Source of the DNA: an uncultured Dialister sp.
Lineage (GTDB): Bacteria > Bacillota > Negativicutes > Veillonellales > Dialisteraceae
DNA: 12,219 bases
Assembly (NCBI RefSeq): GCF_900765565.1
Contig: NZ_CAAFRZ010000262.1
Location: 1-12,219, forward strand
Direction of reading: 5' to 3'
The notes beneath the pieces are model-generated. The model made no database searches. It had not been told where the DNA came from and worked only from the letters and a program-made list of their open reading frames with translations. Each line of letters opens with the position of its first letter. Position 1 is the stretch's first letter. Below are positions 1-6,116 of the stretch, in pieces. Both the position numbers and the translations under genes were made by a program.

Positions 1-416
1 ACCAGCCCGCTCTGTGGGCGGAACCGGAGGCCTCCAGGGGCGCAGCCCCGGCGAGGCCTTGAACCCGGGCGCCGAAGGCGCCTGAACCCCCTTGCTTTCG
101 GGAATACCGCTTTCTGATGTCTGTCGTCTGATGGTCTCATGTCTTCCCGCCGACCGGTATTCTTTAGTGGACTAGTGGACTAGTGAGCTGGCAGCAGCCA
201 TTAGCGGTACTCACCGAGATTCTTCACTGCGTTCAGAATGACAGTGTCCGGCGGGAAGCGGACAGCCGACAACTAACGGCCGGTATCTGCCCCCTGAGCG
301 AATGCGAACACAACCTTCAGCCCCAGCGGAAGCGCCGGGCTGTCGCCCCTCCACGCCGAAAGGCGTGGGCCCCTTCGGGAATACAGCCCGGCAGGAAGCA
401 GGCAGCAGACAGCGGA
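1..416. other. Gene-free, hairpin-rich spacer downstream of metA
   Basis: I see no credible gene here. The stretch is GC-rich and full of short perfect hairpins: GGGGC-GCA-GCCCC at 38-50, GGCGCC-GAA-GGCGCC at about 69-83, and an 8-bp inverted repeat (GAATACCG at 102-109, CGGTATTC at 155-162). Positions 165-187 carry an 8-bp direct repeat (TAGTGGAC, nearly three copies). Positions 216-246 resemble the dispersed 'agattcttc...cagaatgac' type of intergenic repeat seen in many bacterial genomes; that resemblance is from memory. A reading frame spans the region and continues antisense to metA, but it has no family resemblance and looks spurious. The stretch is probably accumulated repeat debris. 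Confidence 0.6.
334..392. repeat. Nested inverted repeat just downstream of metA
   Basis: A perfect 10-bp inverted repeat, GCCGGGCTGT (334-343) and ACAGCCCGGC (383-392), encloses a second perfect hairpin, CCACGCC-GAAA-GGCGTGG (351-368). It lies 25 bp past the metA stop. It could fold at the 3' end of the metA transcript, but no T-run follows on the minus strand, so it is not a canonical intrinsic terminator. It may be a REP-like element or a 3' stabilising structure. Confidence 0.55.
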
Positions 417-1364
417 TTAATTTCCATGCAGGGGATTATGCACATTGAAGGGCATGAGGTTGTCCAGGCTGTAGGGCGTTTCCTGGTATACGAAGTTCAG
501 CCAGTTGTGGTAGAAAAGATGGGCGTAGCTGCACCAAACGAATCTTGGCCTTTCCTGGGGATCGTCGTAGGGATAGTAATTTTCCGGCAGACGGATGGGG
601 AGGCCCTTTTCCCGGTCCCGCTTGTATTCCCATTCCAAGGTGCGCAGGTCGTATTCAAAGTGTCCCAGCACGAAAATGCGGCGGGATTCCTTGTCGGAAA
701 TGATGTTGATGCCGTTATCTTCGGACCGGGAAAGGACGGTGAGGTCCGGCGTGGCGTCTACCTTCCTGTCGTCAATGGAGGTATGCCTGGACTGGGGAAT
801 GAAATAGCGGTCATCGAAGCCCCGAAGGAGGGGATGGTAGGAAAGGGTGAGGTTGTACTGGTAAATGCCGAAGAGTTTCCTTGGAAGGATTCTTTTTTCC
901 ACGCCGTAGTCCCGGTAGAGCCCTGCCTGGGCGGCCCAGCAGAAGTGGAGGGTAGAAAAGACATGGGTGTCAGCCCAGTCGAAGTATTTCAGCATCTCCG
1001 GCCAGTAATCCACCTGTTCATAGGGCATTTTTTCCACCGGTGCCCCGGTAATGATGAAACCATCGTACCGTTTGTCTTTGATGTCATCAAAGGTGAGGTA
1101 ATTTTCATCGAGGTAAGATTTATCGGTGTGGGTGGTTTCCCGGGATGCAATACGGGCAAAATCCACATCCAGCTGCAGCGGCGTATCTCCCAGGAGCCGG
1201 AGCAGCTGCACCTCCGTAGGTTTTTTGATGGGCATAAGATTCAGGATGAGAATCTTCAGGGGGCGGATGTCCTGGGTCCGGGCCCTTTTTTCACCAATTG
1301 TGACAATCCCTTCTTTTTTCAGTTCAGAAATGGCTTCGATACCATCGGCAATTTTAATAGGCAA
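417..1364 (-). CDS. metA: Homoserine O-acyltransferase (MetA), probably acetyl-CoA-using
   Basis: MetA acylates L-homoserine, the first committed step of methionine synthesis, in the cytoplasm. The 315-aa product matches the MetA/HTS family over its whole length (E. coli MetA is 309 aa). Visible landmarks are LKILILNLMP near residue 40, ITGAPVE near 105-111, catalytic Cys142 in HFCWAAQAGLY, and the His235/Glu237 pair in GHFEYD. Residue 111 is Glu. In studied family members Glu111 goes with acetyl-CoA use and Gly111 (E. coli) with succinyl-CoA, so acetylation is inferred. The start is TTG at 1364: GGGAGG (1372-1377) lies 7 nt upstream and translation gives the typical N-terminus (M)PIKIADGIEA. 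An in-frame ATG at 1445 lies inside the T-box and is rejected. The gene is monocistronic and controlled by the T-box upstream. Confidence in the family is very high; acyl-donor choice is moderate. Confidence 0.96.
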   Translation of the reverse strand: MPIKIADGIEAISELKKEGIVTIGEKRARTQDIRPLKILILNLMPIKKPTEVQLLRLLGDTPLQLDVDFARIASRETTHTDKSYLDENYLTFDDIKDKRYDGFIITGAPVEKMPYEQVDYWPEMLKYFDWADTHVFSTLHFCWAAQAGLYRDYGVEKRILPRKLFGIYQYNLTLSYHPLLRGFDDRYFIPQSRHTSIDDRKVDATPDLTVLSRSEDNGINIISDKESRRIFVLGHFEYDLRTLEWEYKRDREKGLPIRLPENYYPYDDPQERPRFVWCSYAHLFYHNWLNFVYQETPYSLDNLMPFNVHNPLHGN

Positions 1365-1656
1365 AATAAAACCTCCCAATCTGCAGTAATAAAAAAATCC
1401 CGTCCCCCCAAGGGACGAGATACTCGTGTTACCACCCAATTTCATTCCCGCGTCACCACGGAAACCTTATAAGGTACGCCAGCCTGTGCTTTGATACCCT
1501 GTCTCTGTAACGGGAGAAACCCGGACTGCCTCACCATTCGGCAGTGCAAGCTCAGAGGCCATCTTCCGCAGGCTTTCCTGTGCTCCTTTTCACCACCCGG
1601 AGCTCTCTTTGCCAATCTTTCCTGCGTACTCTTCTCTTCCCAGCTTCTTTGAAATT
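1365..1656 (-). promoter_or_regulatory. T-box riboswitch, Met (AUG) specifier, metA leader
   Basis: The roughly 290-nt leader has all main T-box parts on the minus strand. Stem I is closed by AAGCT/AGCTT and CGCAGG/CCTGCG. An AGTA motif lies opposite the specifier loop, then come AGAGAG and a GGTG-containing apical loop. The specifier loop reads GAAGATGGCC, giving ATG (1562-1560), a methionine codon, followed by the expected purine. The T-box sequence GGGTGGTAACACG (1437-1425) carries the TGG that pairs with the tRNA acceptor end, and an intrinsic terminator follows. Uncharged tRNA-Met should stabilise the antiterminator and turn on metA. The Met specifier agrees with the gene it controls, which is independent support. 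Confidence 0.93.
1391..1420 (-). terminator. T-box intrinsic terminator ahead of metA
   Basis: On the minus strand a 9-bp stem (1420-1412 with 1406-1398, one G-U-type position) is followed by seven T residues (1397-1391). It starts right after the T-box sequence, whose CACGAG end overlaps the 5' arm region. This is the usual geometry for mutually exclusive antiterminator and terminator. Confidence 0.9.
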
Positions 1657-1662
1657 AAAGCT

Positions 1663-1691
1663 ATTTTAAACTGAAAATCCCTAAAAGTCAA
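1663..1691 (-). promoter_or_regulatory. Sigma-70-type promoter for the T-box/metA transcript
   Basis: On the minus strand TTGACT (1691-1686) and TAAAAT (1668-1663) are separated by exactly 17 bp. Transcription would begin near 1656, just ahead of T-box stem I. One mismatch to consensus in each hexamer and the ideal spacing make this convincing by sequence alone. Confidence 0.8.
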
Positions 1692-1978
1692 TAGGAAGCC
1701 ATTTGCTATTTTCTATCTATTCTAACCAGCCAATTCCTTATTCCCATGGTGGCCTGTGAAATTGTGAAAAGTGCTGGCGTATATACATTATTCCTGCCTC
1801 CCCTTTCCATAAAATAAGGCAGCCATTCTTATATTCACTTCTATCTTTCTACTGGAAATGGACAGTCCTTCCTTCCATTTTTTATCCGTTTTCTCTATTT
1901 TTCTCATATTTTCACCGTTATTACTTTCTTTTACCATCCTTTGACAGACTCTTTTCCCTGTTTTTTCAAAGGGCCCTG
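1692..1978. other. AT-rich, pyrimidine-rich gene-free stretch
   Basis: No gene is visible between the metA promoter and the DnaA-box cluster. The + strand is dominated by T/C runs (for example around 1870-1960) and is clearly more AT-rich than the neighbouring genes. TGTGAAATT and GTGAAAAG near 1755-1770 resemble degenerate DnaA half-boxes. If the adjacent box cluster is an origin, this would be the natural candidate for a duplex-unwinding region. Otherwise it is unassigned spacer. Confidence 0.4.
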
Positions 1979-2013
1979 GTTCCTGTGAAAGTAGAATTCA
2001 CAGGAACTCCGTC

Positions 2014-2217
2014 TGTGGATAAGTAAGAAATCCCTGTATCATGGGATATTCACCACCTGATTCCATAGTTTTCCCCAGCCCACTTTTCACTTATTCACAG
2101 TTATTCACAGATTTTTGTGTATATCTCAGGCGGACACCTTTGGCTGTTTCCATAATTTCTGAATTTCCTATTCTCATTATCCGGTTATCCACAGGATGTG
2201 AATAACTATGTGAAAAA
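2014..2217. other. DnaA-box cluster, candidate oriC or DnaA-binding locus
   Basis: Five perfect matches to TTATNCACA lie within 192 bp: 2014-2022 (minus, TTATCCACA), 2091-2099 and 2101-2109 (plus, TTATTCACA, spaced exactly 10 bp), 2185-2193 (plus, TTATCCACA) and 2197-2205 (minus, TTATTCACA). A near-match TGTGAAAAA follows at 2209-2217 (minus), and a partial TTATCCGG lies at 2177-2184. I saw no other copies in the window. A motif with eight fixed bases should occur less than once in the whole window on both strands. The cluster lies between the amt terminator and an AT-rich stretch, with no gene inside. This arrangement is typical of bacterial origins or DnaA-titration sites. dnaA and dnaN are not in the window, so function is inferred. 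Confidence 0.7.
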
Positions 2218-2261
2218 AGCCGGATATGATCGAGGTACCGTTGAAGTATATACTTATAGGG

Positions 2262-2298
2262 AAAAAAGGCCGGGAAAAGGATTTGTCCCTTTCCCGGC
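2262..2298 (-). terminator. Intrinsic terminator of the amt gene
   Basis: On the minus strand a long hairpin, GCCGGGAAA(G)GGA with loop CAAA and TCC(T)TTTCCCGGC, is followed by six T residues. It begins about 18 nt after the amt stop codon and should end that transcript before the DnaA-box cluster. Confidence 0.88.
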
Positions 2299-2315
2299 TG
2301 GTAAAATGGAGGTCT

Positions 2316-4127
2316 TTATTTATCTTCGATGGGGTAGTCCTGGAGGGCATCGTACCCTTCTTCCCCGGTGCGGATCTTTACGGCATTATCCACGGTGGTA
2401 ACGAAGACTTTACCATCGCCGTACTTGCCGGTATAGAGGGCTTTCTTTGCCACTTCGATGACGGTTCTCGGGGAAATCTTGGATACCACGATGTCCACCC
2501 GTACCTTTGGCAGCAGTTTCGCAGAGACCGCAGCACCTCTGTACATCTGGGTCTGTCCTTTTTCAAGGCCGAAGCCCAGTGCCTTAGTGACGGTCATGCC
2601 GGTGATGCCGATGGCTTCCATGGCGGCTTTCAGGATTTCAAAGCGTTTGTCAGAGGTGATAATGGTGACGCACCAGAGCCGATGTCCATCGGCGGGCACT
2701 TCTTTTGGCGCCACCGTTTCCGGTACTTCTTTATCCATCGGTACTTCTACGGCATTGGCAGGAGCCTTGCCGGCTTCAATCTTTTCTTCCGCTGTTTCCG
2801 GGACCATCATGAAGTCCGCATAGGCGGAAGCCAGGCCGTGTTCTTCGAAGTCCAGGCCGTTAATTTCTTCTTCCCGGCTCACCCGGAGGCCGATGGTGGC
2901 ACGAATGATGCGGAATACGATATTAATGGCAATGAATACATAAATGGCAACCACTACGACGCCAAGGATCTGGATGAAGAGGAAATGGGGATTTCCTGTA
3001 TAGAGGAGACCGCTTTCTTCGGAGAAGAAGCCGGTGAGGATGGTGCCCAGGGCACCGCATCCGCCGTGGGCTGCAATGGCGCCGACGGGGTCATCGATTT
3101 TCATTTTCTGGTCAATGAATTCTACGGCATATACAATGAATACCCCTGCAATAAGGCCGATCCAGAAGGAACCGGGCACCGTCACCGCATCGCAGCCGGC
3201 AGTGATGGCCACGAGGCCTGCCAGACCGCCGTTCAGGGTCATGGACACATCGGGCTTGCCATATTTGATCCAGGTCACGGCCATGGTGGTGCAGGCTGCT
3301 ACCGCTGCTGCCAGGTTCGTGGTAATCATGATGTGGCCGGCAGATTCGATGACTTTGTCGCCGGTCATGGAAACGGTGGAGCCGCCGTTGAATCCGAACC
3401 ACCCCATCCACAGGATGAACATGCCCAGGCAGGCCAGGGTAATGCTGTGGCCGGGAATGGCGTTTACGGTGCCATCCTTATTGTACTTGCCGATTCTGGG
3501 TCCCAGGAGCCATGCCCCTACGAAGGCACACACGCCGCCTACGAGGTGGACACAGGTGGAACCGGCGAAATCATGGAACCCCAGCTGGGAGAGCCAGCCG
3601 CCGCCCCAGATCCAGTGGCCGGAGATCGGGTAGATCAGGAGGGAAATGATGATGGAGTATACGCAGTAGGCGGAGAATTTCGTCCGTTCCGCCATGGCCC
3701 CGGATACGATGGTGGCGGAGGTAGCGCAGAACACGGTCTGGAAGAAGAGATAGGCCAGTGTGGTGTATCCCGCATCATCGGGCACCTGGAAGTGGGTGAC
3801 GAAGAGGTCCGGCGTACCGATAATGCCGCCGATATCGGTTCCAAACATGAGGCCGAAGCCGAGGAACCAGAACACCACGGTGCCCAGGGCAAAGTCCATG
3901 AAGTTCTTCATGACGATGTTCCCTGCATTCTTGGCCCGGGTAAGGCCGGTCTCCACCATGGCGAACCCCGGCTGCATGAAGTATACCAGGATAGCCCCTA
4001 AAAGAACCCAGATGGTATCCACCGAAGAATACCGTCCCTCCGGCTCCGCAGCCAGAGCCACCGACGGCAGGGCTACCGCCGCCAGGAGCAAAGGCCACTT
4101 GCCTTTCAGCGCTTCCATTTTTCTCAT
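2316..4127 (-). CDS. amtB: Ammonium channel Amt with C-terminal fused P-II domain
   Basis: The 603-aa membrane protein should conduct ammonium and carry its own P-II regulator. Residues 1-27 look like a signal peptide (charged start, LLLAAVAL core, ALA-A). Residues 33-417 form the Amt channel, with Asp186 in HDFAGST and the twin pore histidines His194 (CVHLVGG) and His354 (AAHGGCGALGT). The conserved Amt tail GLDFEEHGLASAY (424-436) and an acidic Pro/Glu/Ala linker follow. Residues 484-603 match P-II from GITGMTVT through GFG, KGQTQMYRGA, LPKV, TGKYGDGKVFV and IRTGEE. The T-loop lacks the uridylylated Tyr51 equivalent (Val534), has Leu/Glu for Arg38/Gln39 (521/522) and Lys584 for Arg101, but keeps the pore-inserting Arg47 equivalent (Arg530). 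The start is ATG at 4127, with AAAGGAG 9 nt upstream and a normal signal peptide. An in-frame ATG at 4304 is rejected. No separate glnB/glnK is adjacent. Confidence 0.95.
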   Translation of the reverse strand: MRKMEALKGKWPLLLAAVALPSVALAAEPEGRYSSVDTIWVLLGAILVYFMQPGFAMVETGLTRAKNAGNIVMKNFMDFALGTVVFWFLGFGLMFGTDIGGIIGTPDLFVTHFQVPDDAGYTTLAYLFFQTVFCATSATIVSGAMAERTKFSAYCVYSIIISLLIYPISGHWIWGGGWLSQLGFHDFAGSTCVHLVGGVCAFVGAWLLGPRIGKYNKDGTVNAIPGHSITLACLGMFILWMGWFGFNGGSTVSMTGDKVIESAGHIMITTNLAAAVAACTTMAVTWIKYGKPDVSMTLNGGLAGLVAITAGCDAVTVPGSFWIGLIAGVFIVYAVEFIDQKMKIDDPVGAIAAHGGCGALGTILTGFFSEESGLLYTGNPHFLFIQILGVVVVAIYVFIAINIVFRIIRATIGLRVSREEEINGLDFEEHGLASAYADFMMVPETAEEKIEAGKAPANAVEVPMDKEVPETVAPKEVPADGHRLWCVTIITSDKRFEILKAAMEAIGITGMTVTKALGFGLEKGQTQMYRGAAVSAKLLPKVRVDIVVSKISPRTVIEVAKKALYTGKYGDGKVFVTTVDNAVKIRTGEEGYDALQDYPIEDK

Positions 4128-4312
4128 AATAATCCACTCCTTTGACCTTGTTGGAAAAGAAAAGTCTGACCGGAATGGCGGCTTTTTCTGAAAGACAAAA
4201 AGCCCGGGATATCCCGGGCGTCCTTGTCCAAAAGAAAAAGCCTGACATGAACCATTCATGATCAGACATCTTTGCCAAACTATGTAATTGGCCCCGAAGG
4301 GCAAATGATTAT
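4128..4312 (-). promoter_or_regulatory. Structured amt leader with terminator-like hairpin (possible attenuator)
   Basis: From the predicted start near 4312 the leader runs about 185 nt. Hairpin 1 is GCCC-TTCG-GGGC (4302-4291). Hairpin 2 (4267-4240) has stem CATGAA/TTCATG extended by six more pairs past a one-base bulge. Hairpin 3 is the terminator-like palindrome at 4219-4202. GGCTTTTT at the 3' arm and tail of hairpin 3 is complementary to AAAAAGCC about 10 nt downstream, so an alternative pairing exists. Two imperfect direct repeats (27 nt, 20 identical) at 4246-4220 and 4170-4144 flank hairpin 3, the second ending right before the ribosome binding site. No known riboswitch class is recognised. 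Regulated termination is inference. Confidence 0.5.
4197..4219 (-). terminator. Terminator-like hairpin in the amt leader
   Basis: GCCCGGGATATCCCGGGC (4219-4202) is a perfect palindrome followed by five T residues on the minus strand. It lies about 70 nt upstream of the amt start codon and downstream of the predicted promoter. A terminator between a promoter and its gene normally implies conditional read-through. Confidence 0.6.
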
Positions 4313-4318
4313 GAAAAA

Positions 4319-4347
4319 ATAATACACCCGCCGCCCTATTCCGTCAA
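4319..4347 (-). promoter_or_regulatory. Sigma-70-type promoter for amt
   Basis: On the minus strand TTGACG (4347-4342) and TATTAT (4324-4319) are separated by exactly 17 bp. Each hexamer has one mismatch to consensus. This favours housekeeping sigma over sigma-54: I found no TGGCAC-N5-TTGC element in the leader. Confidence 0.8.
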
Positions 4348-4491
4348 GGGGAAATGCAAATTATTTCTGATTGGCCCCTACAGCTGTAAATCCGACAGGT
4401 CCCATCCCCCATCGGCCTCGCTCTTCCCTTTCTCCCTGCCTTTCGTTACAATAAAGAAAATCCCCTGTATTGTAAAGCAAGGAGGTCCACC

Positions 4492-4704
4492 ATGCCCTAC
4501 GTCAACATCAAAATCACAAAAGAAGGAAATGTCACTCCGGAGCAGAAGGCAAAACTTATCAGCGGTGTCACAAACCTGCTGGCCGACGTGCTCCATAAGA
4601 ACCCCGCCACCACGGTGGTGGTCATCGACGAAGTACCCCTGGAAAACTGGGGTCTCGGCGGCGATCCGATTCTTTTGGCCCGGGAAAAGAGAAAGGGAAA
4701 ATAA
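4492..4704 (+). CDS. 4-oxalocrotonate tautomerase family protein
   Basis: The 70-aa product has the size and layout of the small 4-OT tautomerases: MPYVNIKIT, then VTPEQKAKLISGVT, then NPATTVVVIDEVPLENWGLGG. After Met removal Pro1 would be the catalytic base. The family works as homo-oligomers and catalyses keto-enol isomerisation of 2-oxo acids. The Arg11 and Arg39 of the classical 4-OT are not evident, so the physiological substrate cannot be named. It has a textbook AAGGAGG (4479-4485) 6 nt before the ATG. A TACAAT at 4447-4452 may be its -10, with only a poor -35. It is the only + strand gene, divergent from amt and convergent with aroK. The 111-bp gap to aroK holds a small hairpin near 4759-4777 but no clear terminator. 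Confidence 0.88.
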   Translation: MPYVNIKITKEGNVTPEQKAKLISGVTNLLADVLHKNPATTVVVIDEVPLENWGLGGDPILLAREKRKGK

Positions 4705-4815
4705 AGAACTCCCCATGGCCTGACAAACCATGGCAGCACCCATAGAGCGGCTGTCATGGAGCTTCCAGCATATGGAAGCCCCCTGCCGGTAACTCGTCCC
4801 CCAGCAGTTTGACGG

Positions 4816-5313
4816 TCATGCCCATTCCTTGACTGCATCCAGCAGTTTTTCCAGAACCCTCTCTTCTCCTCCCCGGTTGGCAATGGTAATATCTGCCGCC
4901 TCCCGGTAGAGGGCAATCCGTTCTTCATACAGCGTAAAGACCTTGTCCGGCCCCTCTTTCAGGAGGGGCCTTTTTTCGACTTCCACGTCCGTCACAATAT
5001 CCTCCGGAAGGCGGTCCAGGAAAATAATGAGTCCTCCTTCGCGGAGATTGTCTACATTGGATTTTCTTTTAATCACACCACCTCCGGTGGCAATGATGAT
5101 GCCTTCCTTCGCCGATAAATCACGGATGGTCCTTTCTTCTGCCTCCCGGAAGGCATCCTCGCTCTCTGCGAAGAAACTTTTGATGGTTCGGCCTTCCTTT
5201 TTTTCAAGGTAATCATCGGCATCGATAAATGGCCGGTGGAGAATATCCGCCAGGGCCTTTCCGAATGTGGTTTTTCCGGATCCCGGCATGCCAATGAGCA
5301 CGATATTCTTCAT
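4816..5313 (-). CDS. aroK: Shikimate kinase
   Basis: This enzyme phosphorylates shikimate to shikimate-3-phosphate with ATP in the cytoplasm. The 165-aa product has the usual family length. It shows the Walker A motif GMPGSGKTT (8-16), the shikimate/Mg-binding FIDADD (Asp31/Asp33), Phe55-Arg56, the glycine triplet ATGGGV (75-80), the lid segment KRPLL (114-118, Arg115) and Arg137 in LYREAAD. The ATG overlaps the aroE stop as ATGA (4 nt), so translation is probably coupled. It is the last gene of the leftward aromatic block. No clear terminator follows before the convergent tautomerase gene. Confidence 0.95.
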   Translation of the reverse strand: MKNIVLIGMPGSGKTTFGKALADILHRPFIDADDYLEKKEGRTIKSFFAESEDAFREAEERTIRDLSAKEGIIIATGGGVIKRKSNVDNLREGGLIIFLDRLPEDIVTDVEVEKRPLLKEGPDKVFTLYEERIALYREAADITIANRGGEERVLEKLLDAVKEWA

Positions 5314-6116
5314 ACTTCCATTTCCTCCGCAATTTCTTCCGCCAGGGCCGGGGAAATCGACTTGTCCATCCAGATTTCCTCTGCCGCCATGGCCTGCATG
5401 ACAAGCATGTACATACCATTGGATGTATCGCCGGCAGCGTCATGGAGCAGTTTCGTTTCCTTTGGATTGTATATAATATCTACGACCTTGGGAAAAGAAG
5501 CAGCCTGGCCAGCCGGAATCGGGGAAACGCCGGTTTTGGGGTACATACCCACGGGGGTGGCATTTACAAGGAGATACCGGTCCTCCAGGGAAGGAAGGCT
5601 GTCGTAGCCCTCGATATCCACGTGTCGGGCACTGGCAAAGGAAAGAAAATCGGAATCCACCTTCTCCGGGTGCCGGCTGATGACATGGATGGCTGAAGCC
5701 TTTTCATCAAACAGGCACTGGATAATGGCCCGGGAAGCGCCGCCATGGCCAAGTACCACCGCCTCCCTGCCGGAGACGTCGCAGCCGATGCGGGAAAGGG
5801 TCCTTTTAAAGCCGGTGTAGTCCGTATTGTATCCCAAAAGGCGCCCGTTTTTATGGGCAATGGTATTCACGGCGCCGATGGTCTTTGCCTCTTCCGACAG
5901 TTCATCCAGGAATGGAATGACTTCCACCTTGTAGGGAATGGTTACATTCAATCCATCATAGGCGTCAAGGATTTGCGGCAGTTTTTCCTTAAAGCTTTCC
6001 TTTGGAATTTCTATGAGTTCATAGGTGGAAGAAATGTTCTTTTTTTCAAATAATTTACGGTGAATTTCCGGGGACAGGCTGTGTCCAAGGACTTCACCCA
6101 GAAGGCCCAGTTTCAT
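5310..6116 (-). CDS. aroE: Shikimate dehydrogenase (NADP+)
   Basis: AroE reduces 3-dehydroshikimate to shikimate. The 268-aa product is of normal length. Substrate-site landmarks are GHSLSPEIH (11-19), NVTIPYK with catalytic Lys63, GAVNT (81-85) and YNTDYTG with catalytic Asp99. The Rossmann loop is VLGHGGASRA (121-130), where GHGGAS replaces the commoner GAGGAA/S. Lys63 and Asp99 correspond to the Lys/Asp pair of E. coli AroE. The start at 6116 has AAAGGAGT 5 nt upstream. The gene overlaps aroK by 4 nt downstream. Upstream it is separated from pheA by about 200 bp, unless the small frame there is a gene. Confidence 0.95.
   Translation of the reverse strand: MKLGLLGEVLGHSLSPEIHRKLFEKKNISSTYELIEIPKESFKEKLPQILDAYDGLNVTIPYKVEVIPFLDELSEEAKTIGAVNTIAHKNGRLLGYNTDYTGFKRTLSRIGCDVSGREAVVLGHGGASRAIIQCLFDEKASAIHVISRHPEKVDSDFLSFASARHVDIEGYDSLPSLEDRYLLVNATPVGMYPKTGVSPIPAGQAASFPKVVDIIYNPKETKLLHDAAGDTSNGMYMLVMQAMAAEEIWMDKSISPALAEEIAEEMEV

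Noticed and set aside
1365..1445. ATG start at 1445 for metA
   Set aside because: It would place the terminator and T-box inside the coding sequence. The TTG at 1364 has a proper ribosome binding site and the family N-terminus.
183..1472. 429-codon + strand frame
   Set aside because: It runs antisense to the well-supported metA and through the T-box. The protein has no family features and it is an out-of-strand shadow.
2226..4001. 591-codon + strand frame
   Set aside because: It is antisense to the Amt-P-II gene. The product is a Gly/His/Asp-rich low-complexity shadow of Amt codons with no ribosome binding site.
4128..4304. ATG start at 4304 for the amt gene
   Set aside because: It would translate the leader hairpins and bury the signal peptide. 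The ATG at 4127 has AAAGGAG and a normal signal sequence.
4240..4312. Sigma-54 promoter for the amt gene
   Set aside because: TTTGGCAAAGATGTCTG loosely recalls the -24 element but lacks the TTGC of the -12 element, and a good sigma-70 promoter lies just upstream.
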